Positions 34,441 through 42,640 of a stretch of DNA of 44,504 nt are shown piece after piece. Under the pieces are notes generated by a model. The model was not told the DNA's origin, searched no databases, and was given only the letters and a program-made list of their open reading frames with translations. The stretch is taken from NCBI RefSeq assembly GCF_000425045.1, contig NZ_AULA01000019.1, positions 1-44,504 on the forward strand, written 5' to 3'. Origin of the DNA: Acidaminococcus intestini DSM 21505. Its GTDB lineage: Bacteria; Bacillota; Negativicutes; Acidaminococcales; Acidaminococcaceae. Every line of letters begins with the position of its first letter. Position 1 is the stretch's first letter. Made by a program: the position numbers and the translations under genes.

Positions 34441-35304
34441 TTATCCAAGAAAGCTCTGAAAAGTCTGGAACACAACCTGTTCCGCTCTTTCATAACCGGT
34501 TGTCCGGCTCACTAGGAAAGCATGTTTGGCCCCAAGCACCTTTTTTACCGTAACCGTGACCCCGGCTTCGATAAGATGTTCGGCAAATTCCAATGCTTCC
34601 CGGCACAATATATCTTCTTCCGCCGTGATCACCGTAAAAGGTGGCAGCTTCACCAAGTCGTCCGGGGACGCCAGCAGGGGGGATGCGTAGATTTCGTGGT
34701 TTCTTCCATCGGGCAGGTACCAGCTGTTATAAAGACGGCCCCGTTCACTCATGGGGTCATCCTTTTTCCCGCCCGCTTTGACAGCGGGATCTGTTACGAG
34801 ATCACAAGGTGGATAACAGCAGATGACGCAGCTCGGCTGAGGCGCCATTATTTTTTTCAGTTTCAAGGAAATTCCGATGGCAAGGTTTCCTCCGGAGCTT
34901 TCCCCCATGAGTGCCGTACGGTTCCTGTCCCCGTCATAGTCTGCCATATGTGCCAAAAGATAAGTGACCACATCTTCCCCTTCTTCAAGGGCGCATGGGT
35001 AGGGATATTCCGGGGCAACCTTGTAGTCCACATCAAAAACAAGATAGGTTCCTCGCGAGGCTATCATCTGCGAAAATTCAATATCTCGGCCCCGATATCC
35101 CTTTACAAATCCGCCACCGTGAAAATTAATCACCGCTGGCAGCGGTGAAGTCAGGGCCTGCGGACGATAGAGGTGAACCAGGGCATTGCCGCCGCGCGTT
35201 GGAATCATCAGTTCCTCGCATCCTTTAATGGGGAATTTTTCCAAATAGGCAGGGTCCGCCTTCTTTCCAAGAGCCTGTCCCCTTACCTTTTCCAGCTCAT
35301 CCAT
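34441..35304 (-). CDS. Alpha/beta hydrolase (hormone-sensitive-lipase type)
   Basis: 287 residues. The oxyanion motif HGGGF lies near residue 62, the nucleophile in GESSGG near residue 134, the acid in AEEDILC and the histidine in AKHAFL near residue 268, so the catalytic triad is complete. These enzymes cleave short-chain esters. There is no signal peptide. Shine-Dalgarno AGGAGG precedes the ATG. It heads the run hydrolase, permease, OmpM, LysR, which suggests uptake and hydrolysis of an esterified carboxylate, but that is inference from neighbours. Confidence 0.92.
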   Translation of the reverse strand: MDELEKVRGQALGKKADPAYLEKFPIKGCEELMIPTRGGNALVHLYRPQALTSPLPAVINFHGGGFVKGYRGRDIEFSQMIASRGTYLVFDVDYKVAPEYPYPCALEEGEDVVTYLLAHMADYDGDRNRTALMGESSGGNLAIGISLKLKKIMAPQPSCVICCYPPCDLVTDPAVKAGGKKDDPMSERGRLYNSWYLPDGRNHEIYASPLLASPDDLVKLPPFTVITAEEDILCREALEFAEHLIEAGVTVTVKKVLGAKHAFLVSRTTGYERAEQVVFQTFQSFLG

Positions 35305-35360
35305 TCCAAGAACCTCCTTCTGTTTTAGCTATTTAAATATTCCGTTTATTCTATGAATTC

Positions 35361-35389
35361 ATTATAGGAGGCTTCGATTTTGATATGAA
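35361..35389 (-). promoter_or_regulatory. Promoter of the hydrolase/permease run
   Basis: On the minus strand, -10 TATAAT (35361-35366) and -35 TTCATA (35384-35389), spacer 17. Transcription would start near 35354. Confidence 0.65.
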
Positions 35390-35411
35390 CTTCGAAATGA
35401 GCAAGTCATGG

Positions 35412-35428
35412 TATTCCTTAGCGGAATA
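35412..35428. promoter_or_regulatory. Candidate LysR-type box
   Basis: TATTCC-TTAGC-GGAATA is a perfect dyad containing a T-N11-A core. Its centre (35420) is about 66 bases upstream of the predicted start near 35354, the usual place of a LysR recognition site. A related half-site ATATTCCG lies at 35337-35344. Confidence 0.55.
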
Positions 35429-35442
35429 TCATGAAAATACAA

Positions 35443-35485
35443 AAAAGGCCGGAGATCCATAGAGACAATGGATCCCCGGCCTTTT
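35443..35485 (-). terminator. Terminator of the flippase gene
   Basis: On the minus strand a stem of 16 or so pairs, AAGGCCGGGGATCCAT / ATGGATCTCCGGCCTT, with loop of seven, ending in TTTTTTG. It lies about 57 bases past the stop at 35542. Confidence 0.92.
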
Positions 35486-35541
35486 GCCGTAAACGAATAA
35501 GGAATAGCCATGTTTTGTTTTCTGTGGAACTTTCCTGCGGC

Positions 35542-37152
35542 CTATTTCAAAAGCCCCAATTTATGACCCAGCCACGCCATGCGTCGGCCGAGAAAAGGGA
35601 TTTCCAGCAGTTCTTCTTCTGTCAAAGTCTTTAGCAAGAGGAGCATCAGGATATAGACGGGCACTGCAACCAAGATGCTGAGGAAAAGCGCCAGCCCGCC
35701 GCGGCTGACAAGGGAAAGGACGAGCATTACAGCGCCTCCCATGACCGCTGCACAAAGGGCAGTCTTAAGAAGCTGCCGCCCTTCAAAGGTAAAGGCTGTA
35801 TACTTCTTAATGAAAAAGAGGTTAAGAAGGGCTGCAATCCCAATATCGGCAACGGTTGCCCAACTCGATCCCTTGATTCCGAGGGTTGGCATCGCCGTCA
35901 GGTTCCAGTTGAGGAAGACCTTGACGATGGCTGCGATGATCATATTGATGACAGGGATGCGGGTCTTGCCAAGGCCCTGAAGGATGCCCGTCGACACCTG
36001 ATGGAGGCCCAAAAGGAAGATGGCCCAGCTCATGATTTCAATGGCCGGTCCTGCTGCCGGTGCGTTATAGATGAGGGCAGCCACCCGTCCGCCCAAAACG
36101 TGAAGGCCGACGCTGCAGGGAATGGTGATGACCGAGGCCACCGTAAAAGCCGTTGCCACCTTGCTGCGAATGCCCGCTTCATCAGAAAGGGTCCGGGACT
36201 CACTGATAGCCGGCACAAGGCTGATGGAAAGAGCAGCCGTAAGGATTGTTGACATGTTGATAAGCGGCACGGCCATGCCAGAAAGGTAGCCAAAAAGGGT
36301 CGTTGCCTCGCCCGGGGCGTCCCAACCGCCGATCTTCAGCCGGGTTGGCACAATCATCATGTCAAGGTTAGACACTATGGGAAGCATGAGGCTTGACATG
36401 GAAACCGGCAGGGCTAGGGCAATAAGACGCTTCATAATATAGCCCGCTGACTCCTGCGTCTTGGGCGTCCTGTCCACCCCTTTGGGGAAAAACTTCTTCT
36501 TGAGCTTTAGATAAAAGCCCATCAAAACAAGGAGCCCGCAGAAAGCGCCTGCTCCCGCCCCCATGCTGGCGCCGGCAGCGGCGTAAGTAAGACCGTAAGG
36601 CAAGAGCAGGGCAGAAAAGACAATCATGGTTCCAACCCGTACAACCTGTTCCGTGATTTCCGAGCAGGCGGTCGGCGTCATGATCTGCCAGCCCTGGAAA
36701 TAACCGCGGAAACTGGCGAGAAACGTAACGAAAAAAACGGCCGGAGCCAGGGCGATGATGGAATAATAGGCACGTGCATCAGGAAGGACCGTTTCCACAA
36801 GCCAGTGGGCCAGCACCACAAGGAGCAGGGAAAAAAGGAGCCCCGTGCAAAACAGCATCTTCAGGGAAACATGAAAGACGCGCTGCGCGCCTCCATAGTC
36901 TTCCATAGCCACCTTTTCTGCCGTAATGATGGAAATGGCCACTGGGATTCCTGCCGAAGAGACCGTAATGGCCATCAAATAGATAGGAAATCCCATCTGA
37001 TAGAGTCCAATGCCTTCCCCACCCATGATTCGGGAAAGGATAACCCAATTGAGGGCTCCTATGACCTTGACAACAATACTGGAAATGGTAAGGATCAACG
37101 TCCCTTTGAGGAACTTGTTATTGCCCTGGGACTTTGTCACTTCTTCACTCAT
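35542..37152 (-). CDS. MurJ/SpoVB-type lipid-linked oligosaccharide flippase
   Basis: 536 residues from the ATG at 37152 (GAAGGATGG upstream at a somewhat long spacing); the 16 codons before it include another ATG at 37176 without a ribosome site. About 14 membrane helices. The SpoVB/YtgP-like pattern is clear: FLKGTLILTISSIVVKVIGA, IMGGEGIGLYQMGFPIY and the GISIIT..EKVA segment. Members flip lipid II or other polyprenyl-linked sugars, and some only occur in sporulating bacteria. No MurJ is elsewhere in view, so which role it has is open. Divergent from the activase gene; -10 TAGAAT at 37221-37226. Confidence 0.9.
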   Translation of the reverse strand: MSEEVTKSQGNNKFLKGTLILTISSIVVKVIGALNWVILSRIMGGEGIGLYQMGFPIYLMAITVSSAGIPVAISIITAEKVAMEDYGGAQRVFHVSLKMLFCTGLLFSLLLVVLAHWLVETVLPDARAYYSIIALAPAVFFVTFLASFRGYFQGWQIMTPTACSEITEQVVRVGTMIVFSALLLPYGLTYAAAGASMGAGAGAFCGLLVLMGFYLKLKKKFFPKGVDRTPKTQESAGYIMKRLIALALPVSMSSLMLPIVSNLDMMIVPTRLKIGGWDAPGEATTLFGYLSGMAVPLINMSTILTAALSISLVPAISESRTLSDEAGIRSKVATAFTVASVITIPCSVGLHVLGGRVAALIYNAPAAGPAIEIMSWAIFLLGLHQVSTGILQGLGKTRIPVINMIIAAIVKVFLNWNLTAMPTLGIKGSSWATVADIGIAALLNLFFIKKYTAFTFEGRQLLKTALCAAVMGGAVMLVLSLVSRGGLALFLSILVAVPVYILMLLLLKTLTEEELLEIPFLGRRMAWLGHKLGLLK

Positions 37153-37479
37153 GCCGCGACCATCCTTCTTTGTCATGATAAGCCAAAGGCTTGTATCCAT
37201 TGCATAGCGTATAGCACATCATTCTATCATATTTAAGAGAAAAAGTGCAATCGCACAGGGACTTTCCCGCGTTTTTGAACACGGACCAAGCTCTTTTTCC
37301 CTTTGATTCCTATAGACAAAGACCCTTTTTTGATGTACCATTGATATACCTTCAACTGTATATTTTTTATTTCCATTTATTTTAGGAAGAAAATATAGAA
37401 AAATAGGGGAAATCCATCATTCCACGCTAGGAAATATGGTATAATTAGCTGTTAAGACCTATTGTTTTAGAGGTGTATC
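37153..37479. other. Divergent intergenic region, flippase and activase
   Basis: 327 bases, AT-rich, holding the leader and probable promoter of the flippase gene (minus, -10 TAGAAT 37221-37226 with weak -35 TTGCAC 37245-37250) and that of the activase (plus, 37437-37445). A small dyad GTGC-aatc-GCAC overlaps the former -35. No gene. Confidence 0.5.
37437..37445 (+). promoter_or_regulatory. Extended -10 promoter of the activase gene
   Basis: TGGTATAAT (37437-37445) is a perfect extended -10 on the plus strand, 34 bases before the ATG. No good -35 at 17 bases. Confidence 0.6.
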
Positions 37480-40400
37480 ATGAGTACTTATCAAGTAGGG
37501 TTGGACATTGGTTCCACTACTGCTAAAATGGTCGTTCTGGATGGCAGCAAACAAGTTGTTTTCTCCCGTTACAAGAGGCACCAAGCCAATATCATGGGAG
37601 TCCTCAAGGAAGAGCTGTCCGAACTTACCGCAGCCATCGGAGAGGCGGCCGTCAAAATCAAAGTGACGGGCTCCGTTGGCATGGGGATTGCGGAAAAATT
37701 CAAGCTTGCTTTCGAGCAGGAAGTCATCGCCGCGACCAAATTTGTCAAGGAAAAATACCCTGAAGTAGCCACCCTCATCGATATTGGTGGGGAAGACGCC
37801 AAGATTGTCTACATCAAACCCGATGGCACGTGTGACCTGCGCATGAACGGGAACTGTGCCGGCGGGACAGGGGCTTTTCTTGACCAAATGGCCGTACTCC
37901 TTGACGTGCCCATTGACAAACTGAACGAGCTTGCCGAAAAAGCGGAACACGTCCACTATATTGCTTCCCGCTGCGGCGTTTTTGCCAAGACGGATATCCA
38001 AAACCTCCTCAGTAAAGGTGTAAGCCGTGAGGACATTGCGGCGTCAATCTATCATGCCGTCGCTGTACAGGTCATTACGACCCTTTCCCATGGCTGCACA
38101 ATCAAGCCGAAGATCCTTCTGTGCGGCGGACCGCTCACCTTCATGCCGAGCCTCCGCAAAGCTTTGATGGATGCGCTTCACGTCCCCTATGTAGAGTTCA
38201 TTGTTCCCGATAAGGCAAACCTTATCCCGGCTTACGGGACTGCCCTCAGTGCAGAGGACGCCCCGTCAACGAGCTTGCAGAAACTCTGCGACCGGATTGC
38301 TTCTGCTCCTAAGGACGCTGTCCGGGTCACCGATACGGTGCCACCCATCTTCCATGATGAAAAAGAATATGCCGACTGGAAAAAGGAAAAGGAAGCGGAC
38401 CAAATTATTCTGTCGCCCCTGACCAAAGATACGGACAAAGTCTTTGTCGGCATCGATTCCGGTTCGACCACGACGAAACTTGTCGTGACCGACGAAAACG
38501 ACCGCATCCTTTATACCCACTACGGCCCCAATAACGGCAACCCCGTAGGAGCGGTGCGTGAGGCTTTTGCCGATTTTTATACGAAATGCCTGGCCGTTGG
38601 GGCCAATCCCCGCATCATGGGAAGCTGCTCTACAGGCTATGGCGAAGACCTTATCAAGGCAGCCTTCAGCCTCAACACGGGCATCATCGAAACCATTGCC
38701 CACTATTTGGCAGCCAAGAAAATCAACGACAAGGTTTCCTTCATCCTCGATATTGGCGGTCAGGACATGAAAGCCATCTTTGTCGATCACGGCGTACTGA
38801 ACCGCATGGAGCTGAATGAATCCTGTTCCTCCGGCTGCGGGACCTTTCTCCAGACTTTTGCCAAGGGCCTCAACTACAGCGTCAGTGAATTTGCGGACCT
38901 CGCCTGCAAGGCCCAGCATCCCTGCGATTTGGGAACGCGCTGCACGGTCTTTATGAACTCCAAAGTCAAGCAAAGCCTCCGCGAAGGGGTCACCAGCGCA
39001 GACATTGCGGCCGGTCTTGCCTATTCAGTTGTGAAGAACTGCCTGTATAAGGTCCTTAAACTCAAGAGCCCACAGGAACTGGGCAATGAGATTGTGCTCC
39101 AAGGGGGCACCATGAAAAACGATGCCGTAGTCCGGGCCTTTGAAATCCTCACAGGGACCAAGGTCCATCGCAGCAACATCCCTGAAATCATGGGAGCCTA
39201 TGGCTGTGCCCTTTATGCTAAAACCAAGGGCCATGGTCAGGCAACCGTAGATGATATGATCCATGTTGCTTCCTTCAAGGATGCCCAGCTGACCTGTCAC
39301 GGCTGCGAAAACAACTGCCTCATCAAGAAGTATCAATTCGATAATGGATCCATCTATTATTCGGGCAACAAATGCGAAAAATACTTTACCAATAATGGCG
39401 ATGATGTGACCCCTGGTGAGAATATCTACACCTATAAGTACGATCTGCTCTTTAACCGGCCCATCAACGAGGAGGCGGAACGCACCATTGGGCTGCCGCG
39501 GACCCTTAATATGTATGAGGACTATCCTTTCTGGCATGCCCTATTTACGTCCTGCGGCCTAAAGGTCCAGCTTTCTGACCCGTCCACCCTGCACCTTTAT
39601 GAGACAGGGCTTCATGACGTGATGAGCGACAACATCTGTTTTCCCGCCAAACTTGTCCATGGCCATATCCTGAACCTCATCCAAAAGCGGGTCAATCGGA
39701 TCTTCATGCCCTACGTCATCTATGAACAGCAGGATGATAAGCGGCAAATCAACAGCTATAACTGCCCAGTTGTCTCGGGGTACTCCGACGTCATCAAAAG
39801 TGTCACGGAAACACAGATTCCCATCGACGCTCCGCCCATCAACTTCCAAGACGAAAAACTGCTCAAAAAGCAACTCCGAAAATACCTCTCCTATATTGGC
39901 TTTGACCGTTTCACGGCCGATAAGGCCATTGCTAGCGCCCTCAAGGCCCAAGATGAGTACCGCCGAAAGATCCAGGAAAAGAACGAGGAGATTCTCGAAA
40001 AAAGCCGCCGACAAGGAAAACTCACCATTCTCCTTGCAGGCCGGCCTTACCATGCCGATCCCCTGGTCCAACATAAACTCAGCGACACCATTGCCGCCAT
40101 GGGCATCAACGTCATCAATGAAGACCTGGTACGAGGCAACGAATCCATCGATATCAACGACACGTACCTCATCAAGCAGTGGGCCTATATCAACCGCATC
40201 CTAAAATCCGCTGACTGGGTAGCCCGTCAGGACAACACCATCCACTTCATGGAAATGACGAGCTTTGGCTGTGGACCTGACGCCTTCCTCCAAGATGAGA
40301 TTCGCGGTCTTTTGCAGCGCCATGGAAAAGCCCTGACGCTCCTCAAGATTGATGATGTATCGAACATCGGCTCCCTGAAACTCCGCGTCCGGTCCGTTGT

Positions 40401-41748
40401 GGAAAGCATTCGTTACAATGAAGACAGCAAACGCCGGGCCGAGCCTTTTATCGACACGCCGCGCTTTGAAAAGAGCATGAAGGACTACACCATCCTGACG
40501 CCATACTTTACCCCCACCTTGTCACCGCTCATTCCGTCTGTCATGAAGGTTTTGGGCTATCACGTAGAGACCCTGCCCCAGAGCACGGGGCTATCCGCCG
40601 ACATGGGCCTGCGCTTTGCCAACAACGAGGTCTGCTATCCGGCAACCCTTGTTGTGGGGGATTTCGTGGAAGCTTTGAAATCAGGGAAATATGATCTTCA
40701 AAAGACGGCCGTTGCCATTACCCAGACGGGCGGTCAGTGCCGAGCTTCAAACTATTTCGGTCTGATCAAGCATGCCCTCGTTTCTGCAGGGTTCAAGGAT
40801 GTTCCTGTCATTTCCCTTGCAACGAGCAGCAGTATCCAAAACGATCAGCCTGGATTCCATATCAACTGGCTGAAGATTGCTAAGATCACGGTTACAACCA
40901 TCCTCTTCTCGGACTGCCTGTCAAAATTCTATAATGCTGCAGTCGTCCGTGAAAAAAAGAAGGGATTGGCAGAAAAACTGCGCAGCAAGTACCTCGACCT
41001 CGCCAAGGTGCAAATCGAAAAGAACCATTCCAAGGGGCTTTTGAAACTGCTCAAGGAAGCGGCCCAGGAATTTACGGATGCCGTCAAACCCAATGTAAAA
41101 CTGCCTCAAGTCGGGATTGTTGGAGAAATCTACCTCAAGTTCAACGCCTTTGCCCACAAGAATATCACAGGCTGGCTCATGGACCATCATATTGAGGTGA
41201 TGCCGCCCCTTATGACGCCCTTTTTCATGCAGGCCTTCGTCAATCGGCTGACCAATGATAAGTTTGACCTCAAGCATGACCGGATTCCCCATCTCCTGGT
41301 GGATTTTATCTATCTCCAAATTGTCAAGATCATCGATAAAGTCAACAAGATTGGCCGTGCTTTCCCCTATTTCACTCCTTTTGAAGACATCTACGAGATG
41401 GCCAATGACGGCAAGGGCATTATCAACATGGCTGCCCAGTTTGGAGAAGGCTGGCTGCTGCCGGCTGAAGTTATTGGATTTGCCAAAAGAGGCATTCCCA
41501 ATGTCATCAGTCTCCAACCCTTTGGCTGCATTGCCAACCACATCATCGCCAAGGGCATTGAAAAAAAGGTCAAGACCCTTTATCCGGAAATGAACCTCCT
41601 GAGTCTGGATTTTGATAGCGGCGTCAGCGATGTCAATGTCACGAACCGTCTCCTGCTTTTTGTTGAAAATATCAAGACCAGCAAGGCACCCACCCCAAGA
41701 AAAGAGGCACAAAAAGAAGAAGCCTTCCAAGGTGAGATTATGCTGTAA
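37480..41748 (+). CDS. Giant 2-hydroxyacyl-CoA dehydratase activase-like protein
   Basis: 1422 residues. Two ASKHA ATPase domains of the BcrAD/BadFG/HgdC type occur in tandem, at 1-255 (DIGSTTAK; cysteines in NCAGGTG about 124 and SRCGVF about 163) and 320-590 (GIDSGSTTTK; ESCSSGCG about 446, GTRCTVF about 486). Each cysteine pair matches the [4Fe-4S]-binding pair of HgdC. A C-x2-C-x3-C cluster (CHGCENNC, about 605) and a DUF2229 region (about 668-830) follow, then a dehydratase-like part (AGRPYH about 853; NEVCYPA about 1048). The small activator HgdC is about 260 residues, so this is the large type. It would inject electrons with ATP hydrolysis; the partner is unknown. Confidence 0.9.
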   Translation: MSTYQVGLDIGSTTAKMVVLDGSKQVVFSRYKRHQANIMGVLKEELSELTAAIGEAAVKIKVTGSVGMGIAEKFKLAFEQEVIAATKFVKEKYPEVATLIDIGGEDAKIVYIKPDGTCDLRMNGNCAGGTGAFLDQMAVLLDVPIDKLNELAEKAEHVHYIASRCGVFAKTDIQNLLSKGVSREDIAASIYHAVAVQVITTLSHGCTIKPKILLCGGPLTFMPSLRKALMDALHVPYVEFIVPDKANLIPAYGTALSAEDAPSTSLQKLCDRIASAPKDAVRVTDTVPPIFHDEKEYADWKKEKEADQIILSPLTKDTDKVFVGIDSGSTTTKLVVTDENDRILYTHYGPNNGNPVGAVREAFADFYTKCLAVGANPRIMGSCSTGYGEDLIKAAFSLNTGIIETIAHYLAAKKINDKVSFILDIGGQDMKAIFVDHGVLNRMELNESCSSGCGTFLQTFAKGLNYSVSEFADLACKAQHPCDLGTRCTVFMNSKVKQSLREGVTSADIAAGLAYSVVKNCLYKVLKLKSPQELGNEIVLQGGTMKNDAVVRAFEILTGTKVHRSNIPEIMGAYGCALYAKTKGHGQATVDDMIHVASFKDAQLTCHGCENNCLIKKYQFDNGSIYYSGNKCEKYFTNNGDDVTPGENIYTYKYDLLFNRPINEEAERTIGLPRTLNMYEDYPFWHALFTSCGLKVQLSDPSTLHLYETGLHDVMSDNICFPAKLVHGHILNLIQKRVNRIFMPYVIYEQQDDKRQINSYNCPVVSGYSDVIKSVTETQIPIDAPPINFQDEKLLKKQLRKYLSYIGFDRFTADKAIASALKAQDEYRRKIQEKNEEILEKSRRQGKLTILLAGRPYHADPLVQHKLSDTIAAMGINVINEDLVRGNESIDINDTYLIKQWAYINRILKSADWVARQDNTIHFMEMTSFGCGPDAFLQDEIRGLLQRHGKALTLLKIDDVSNIGSLKLRVRSVVESIRYNEDSKRRAEPFIDTPRFEKSMKDYTILTPYFTPTLSPLIPSVMKVLGYHVETLPQSTGLSADMGLRFANNEVCYPATLVVGDFVEALKSGKYDLQKTAVAITQTGGQCRASNYFGLIKHALVSAGFKDVPVISLATSSSIQNDQPGFHINWLKIAKITVTTILFSDCLSKFYNAAVVREKKKGLAEKLRSKYLDLAKVQIEKNHSKGLLKLLKEAAQEFTDAVKPNVKLPQVGIVGEIYLKFNAFAHKNITGWLMDHHIEVMPPLMTPFFMQAFVNRLTNDKFDLKHDRIPHLLVDFIYLQIVKIIDKVNKIGRAFPYFTPFEDIYEMANDGKGIINMAAQFGEGWLLPAEVIGFAKRGIPNVISLQPFGCIANHIIAKGIEKKVKTLYPEMNLLSLDFDSGVSDVNVTNRLLLFVENIKTSKAPTPRKEAQKEEAFQGEIML

Positions 41749-41751
41749 ATA

Positions 41752-41791
41752 AAAAATCGTGGAACCGGAACTCCGGTCCCGCGATTTTTTT
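41752..41791 (+). terminator. Terminator of the activase gene
   Basis: Long stem AAAAAATCG...CGATTTTTT with GG-ACCGGA / TCCGGT-CC inside (41752-41791), followed by TTTTTT. Confidence 0.88.
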
Positions 41792-41797
41792 GCATAA

Positions 41798-41829
41798 AAG
41801 AACGCTGGGAAAAAATTCCCAGCGTTCTT
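41798..41829 (-). terminator. Terminator of hsp20
   Basis: Perfect 14-pair stem AAGAACGCTGGGAA (41798-41811) / TTCCCAGCGTTCTT (41816-41829), loop of four. On the minus strand it ends in TTTTATG. It is three bases after the hsp20 stop. Confidence 0.9.
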
Positions 41830-41831
41830 GA

Positions 41832-42272
41832 TCAGCCTTCAATGGCAATCATTTTTTTGTTTTCAGACTGCGGCAACTCCTTCTTGGGAATCGACAGCTT
41901 CAGGATCCCGTCAGCATATTTTGCCTTGATGTCGCTTTCCTTCACACCGTCACCGACGAAGAAAGTACGGCTCGAACGGCCGAAGCTCCGTTCGCGGCGG
42001 ATATAATGGCCTGCCTTGTCCTTTTCGTCCTTATCAAGGCTCTTTTCGGCAGAAATGGTCAGATAGCCATTTTCGAGTTCTGCATGGATTTCATCCTTCT
42101 TGAAGCCCGGCAGATCCATATCGAGTTCATAATGGTCACCCACATCACGGACATCGGTCTTCATGAGGTTCTTACCATGTTTTCCATAAAGGGCGCTGCG
42201 GTCCATAAAAGAATCAAAGCCATCCATAAAATCATCAAACACATTGTCATTAAAAATGCTCGGCAGTAACAT
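41832..42272 (-). CDS. Small heat-shock protein, Hsp20/alpha-crystallin family
   Basis: 146 residues. The alpha-crystallin domain (about 38-130) contains MDLPGFKKDEI, ELENGYLTISAEK and the A-x-x-x-n-GxLxLxxPK end motif as AKYADGILKLSIPKK. Small heat-shock proteins hold unfolding proteins soluble until Hsp70 or ClpB can act. Shine-Dalgarno GGAGGA precedes the ATG. The promoter overlaps a CIRCE operator (42404-42430), so it should be an HrcA-controlled gene, and the mRNA starts with a hairpin (42328-42380). Confidence 0.95.
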   Translation of the reverse strand: MLLPSIFNDNVFDDFMDGFDSFMDRSALYGKHGKNLMKTDVRDVGDHYELDMDLPGFKKDEIHAELENGYLTISAEKSLDKDEKDKAGHYIRRERSFGRSSRTFFVGDGVKESDIKAKYADGILKLSIPKKELPQSENKKMIAIEG

Positions 42273-42327
42273 AAGTCATTCCTCCAATCAAATATTACGG
42301 CCTTCACACAGGTCTTTTCATTTCTTG

Positions 42328-42380
42328 GAACGGTGGAAAGGAACCCTGCTCCTTCTGGGGGGGCTTCCTTTCCTTCGTTC
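42328..42380 (-). promoter_or_regulatory. 5'-terminal hairpin in the hsp20 leader
   Basis: On the minus strand, GAACG...CGTTC outside and GGAAAGGAA/TTCCTTTCC inside (plus 42335-42343 with 42365-42373, and 42328-42332 with 42376-42380). The expected start of transcription near 42381 places the stem at the very 5' end of the mRNA. Confidence 0.6.
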
Positions 42381-42387
42381 TGGGATT

Positions 42388-42416
42388 ATCATAGCACGCT
42401 TTTTTAGCACTGTCAA
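42388..42416 (-). promoter_or_regulatory. Promoter of hsp20
   Basis: On the minus strand, perfect -35 TTGACA (42411-42416) and -10 TATGAT (42388-42393), spacer 17. The -35 lies in the CIRCE element. Confidence 0.85.
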
Positions 42417-42430
42417 TAGTTGAGTGCTAA
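42404..42430. promoter_or_regulatory. CIRCE operator (HrcA)
   Basis: TTAGCACTG-N9-GAGTGCTAA matches the CIRCE consensus TTAGCACTC-N9-GAGTGCTAA with one mismatch. It covers the -35 of the hsp20 promoter, so HrcA would block the polymerase until heat shock. Confidence 0.9.
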
Positions 42431-42462
42431 TTATTTTAATCTTTTTGACTTTTTTCGATAAA

Positions 42463-42491
42463 AAAAGAACCCGGAACCAATCCGTTCCGGG
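42463..42491 (-). terminator. Terminator of the candidate small RNA (and perhaps the WG-repeat gene)
   Basis: Perfect stem CCCGGAAC (42470-42477) / GTTCCGGG (42484-42491), loop of six. On the minus strand it ends in TTCTTTTTTA. Confidence 0.88.
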
Positions 42492-42580
42492 AAAAATATC
42501 GTACGATGCAGGGCGCCAGCGAATCCGAGGTCCCTTGTTTCCCCGGTATCCGCATGCTGCCGAGCTCATTTGAATGGCTG
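42463..42580 (-). ncRNA. Candidate small RNA between the WG-repeat gene and hsp20
   Basis: A near-consensus promoter (42587-42615) and a clean terminator (42463-42491) frame about 118 bases with no credible gene. Within it GCGGAT-a-CCGGGG pairs with CCTCGG-ATTCGC (plus 42519-42553) to give a 12-pair stem with one bulged base. An 83-codon frame starts at 42569 but has no ribosome site and runs through the terminator. I do not recognise it as 6S, SRP, tmRNA or a riboswitch. Confidence 0.5.
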
Positions 42581-42586
42581 TGCACT

Positions 42587-42615
42587 ATTATGGCACAATA
42601 TCACATTTATGTCAA
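42587..42615 (-). promoter_or_regulatory. Promoter of the candidate small RNA
   Basis: On the minus strand, perfect -35 TTGACA (42610-42615) and -10 CATAAT (42587-42592), spacer 17. It lies just downstream of the WG-repeat stop (42641) and has no protein gene after it before the terminator. Confidence 0.7.
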
Positions 42616-42640
42616 TATAATTTCTATTTTTTTGTAATGC

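Noticed and set aside
42318-42569. 83-residue minus-strand frame between the WG-repeat gene and hsp20
   Set aside because: It crosses an intrinsic terminator, the CIRCE element and the hsp20 promoter, and has no ribosome site.
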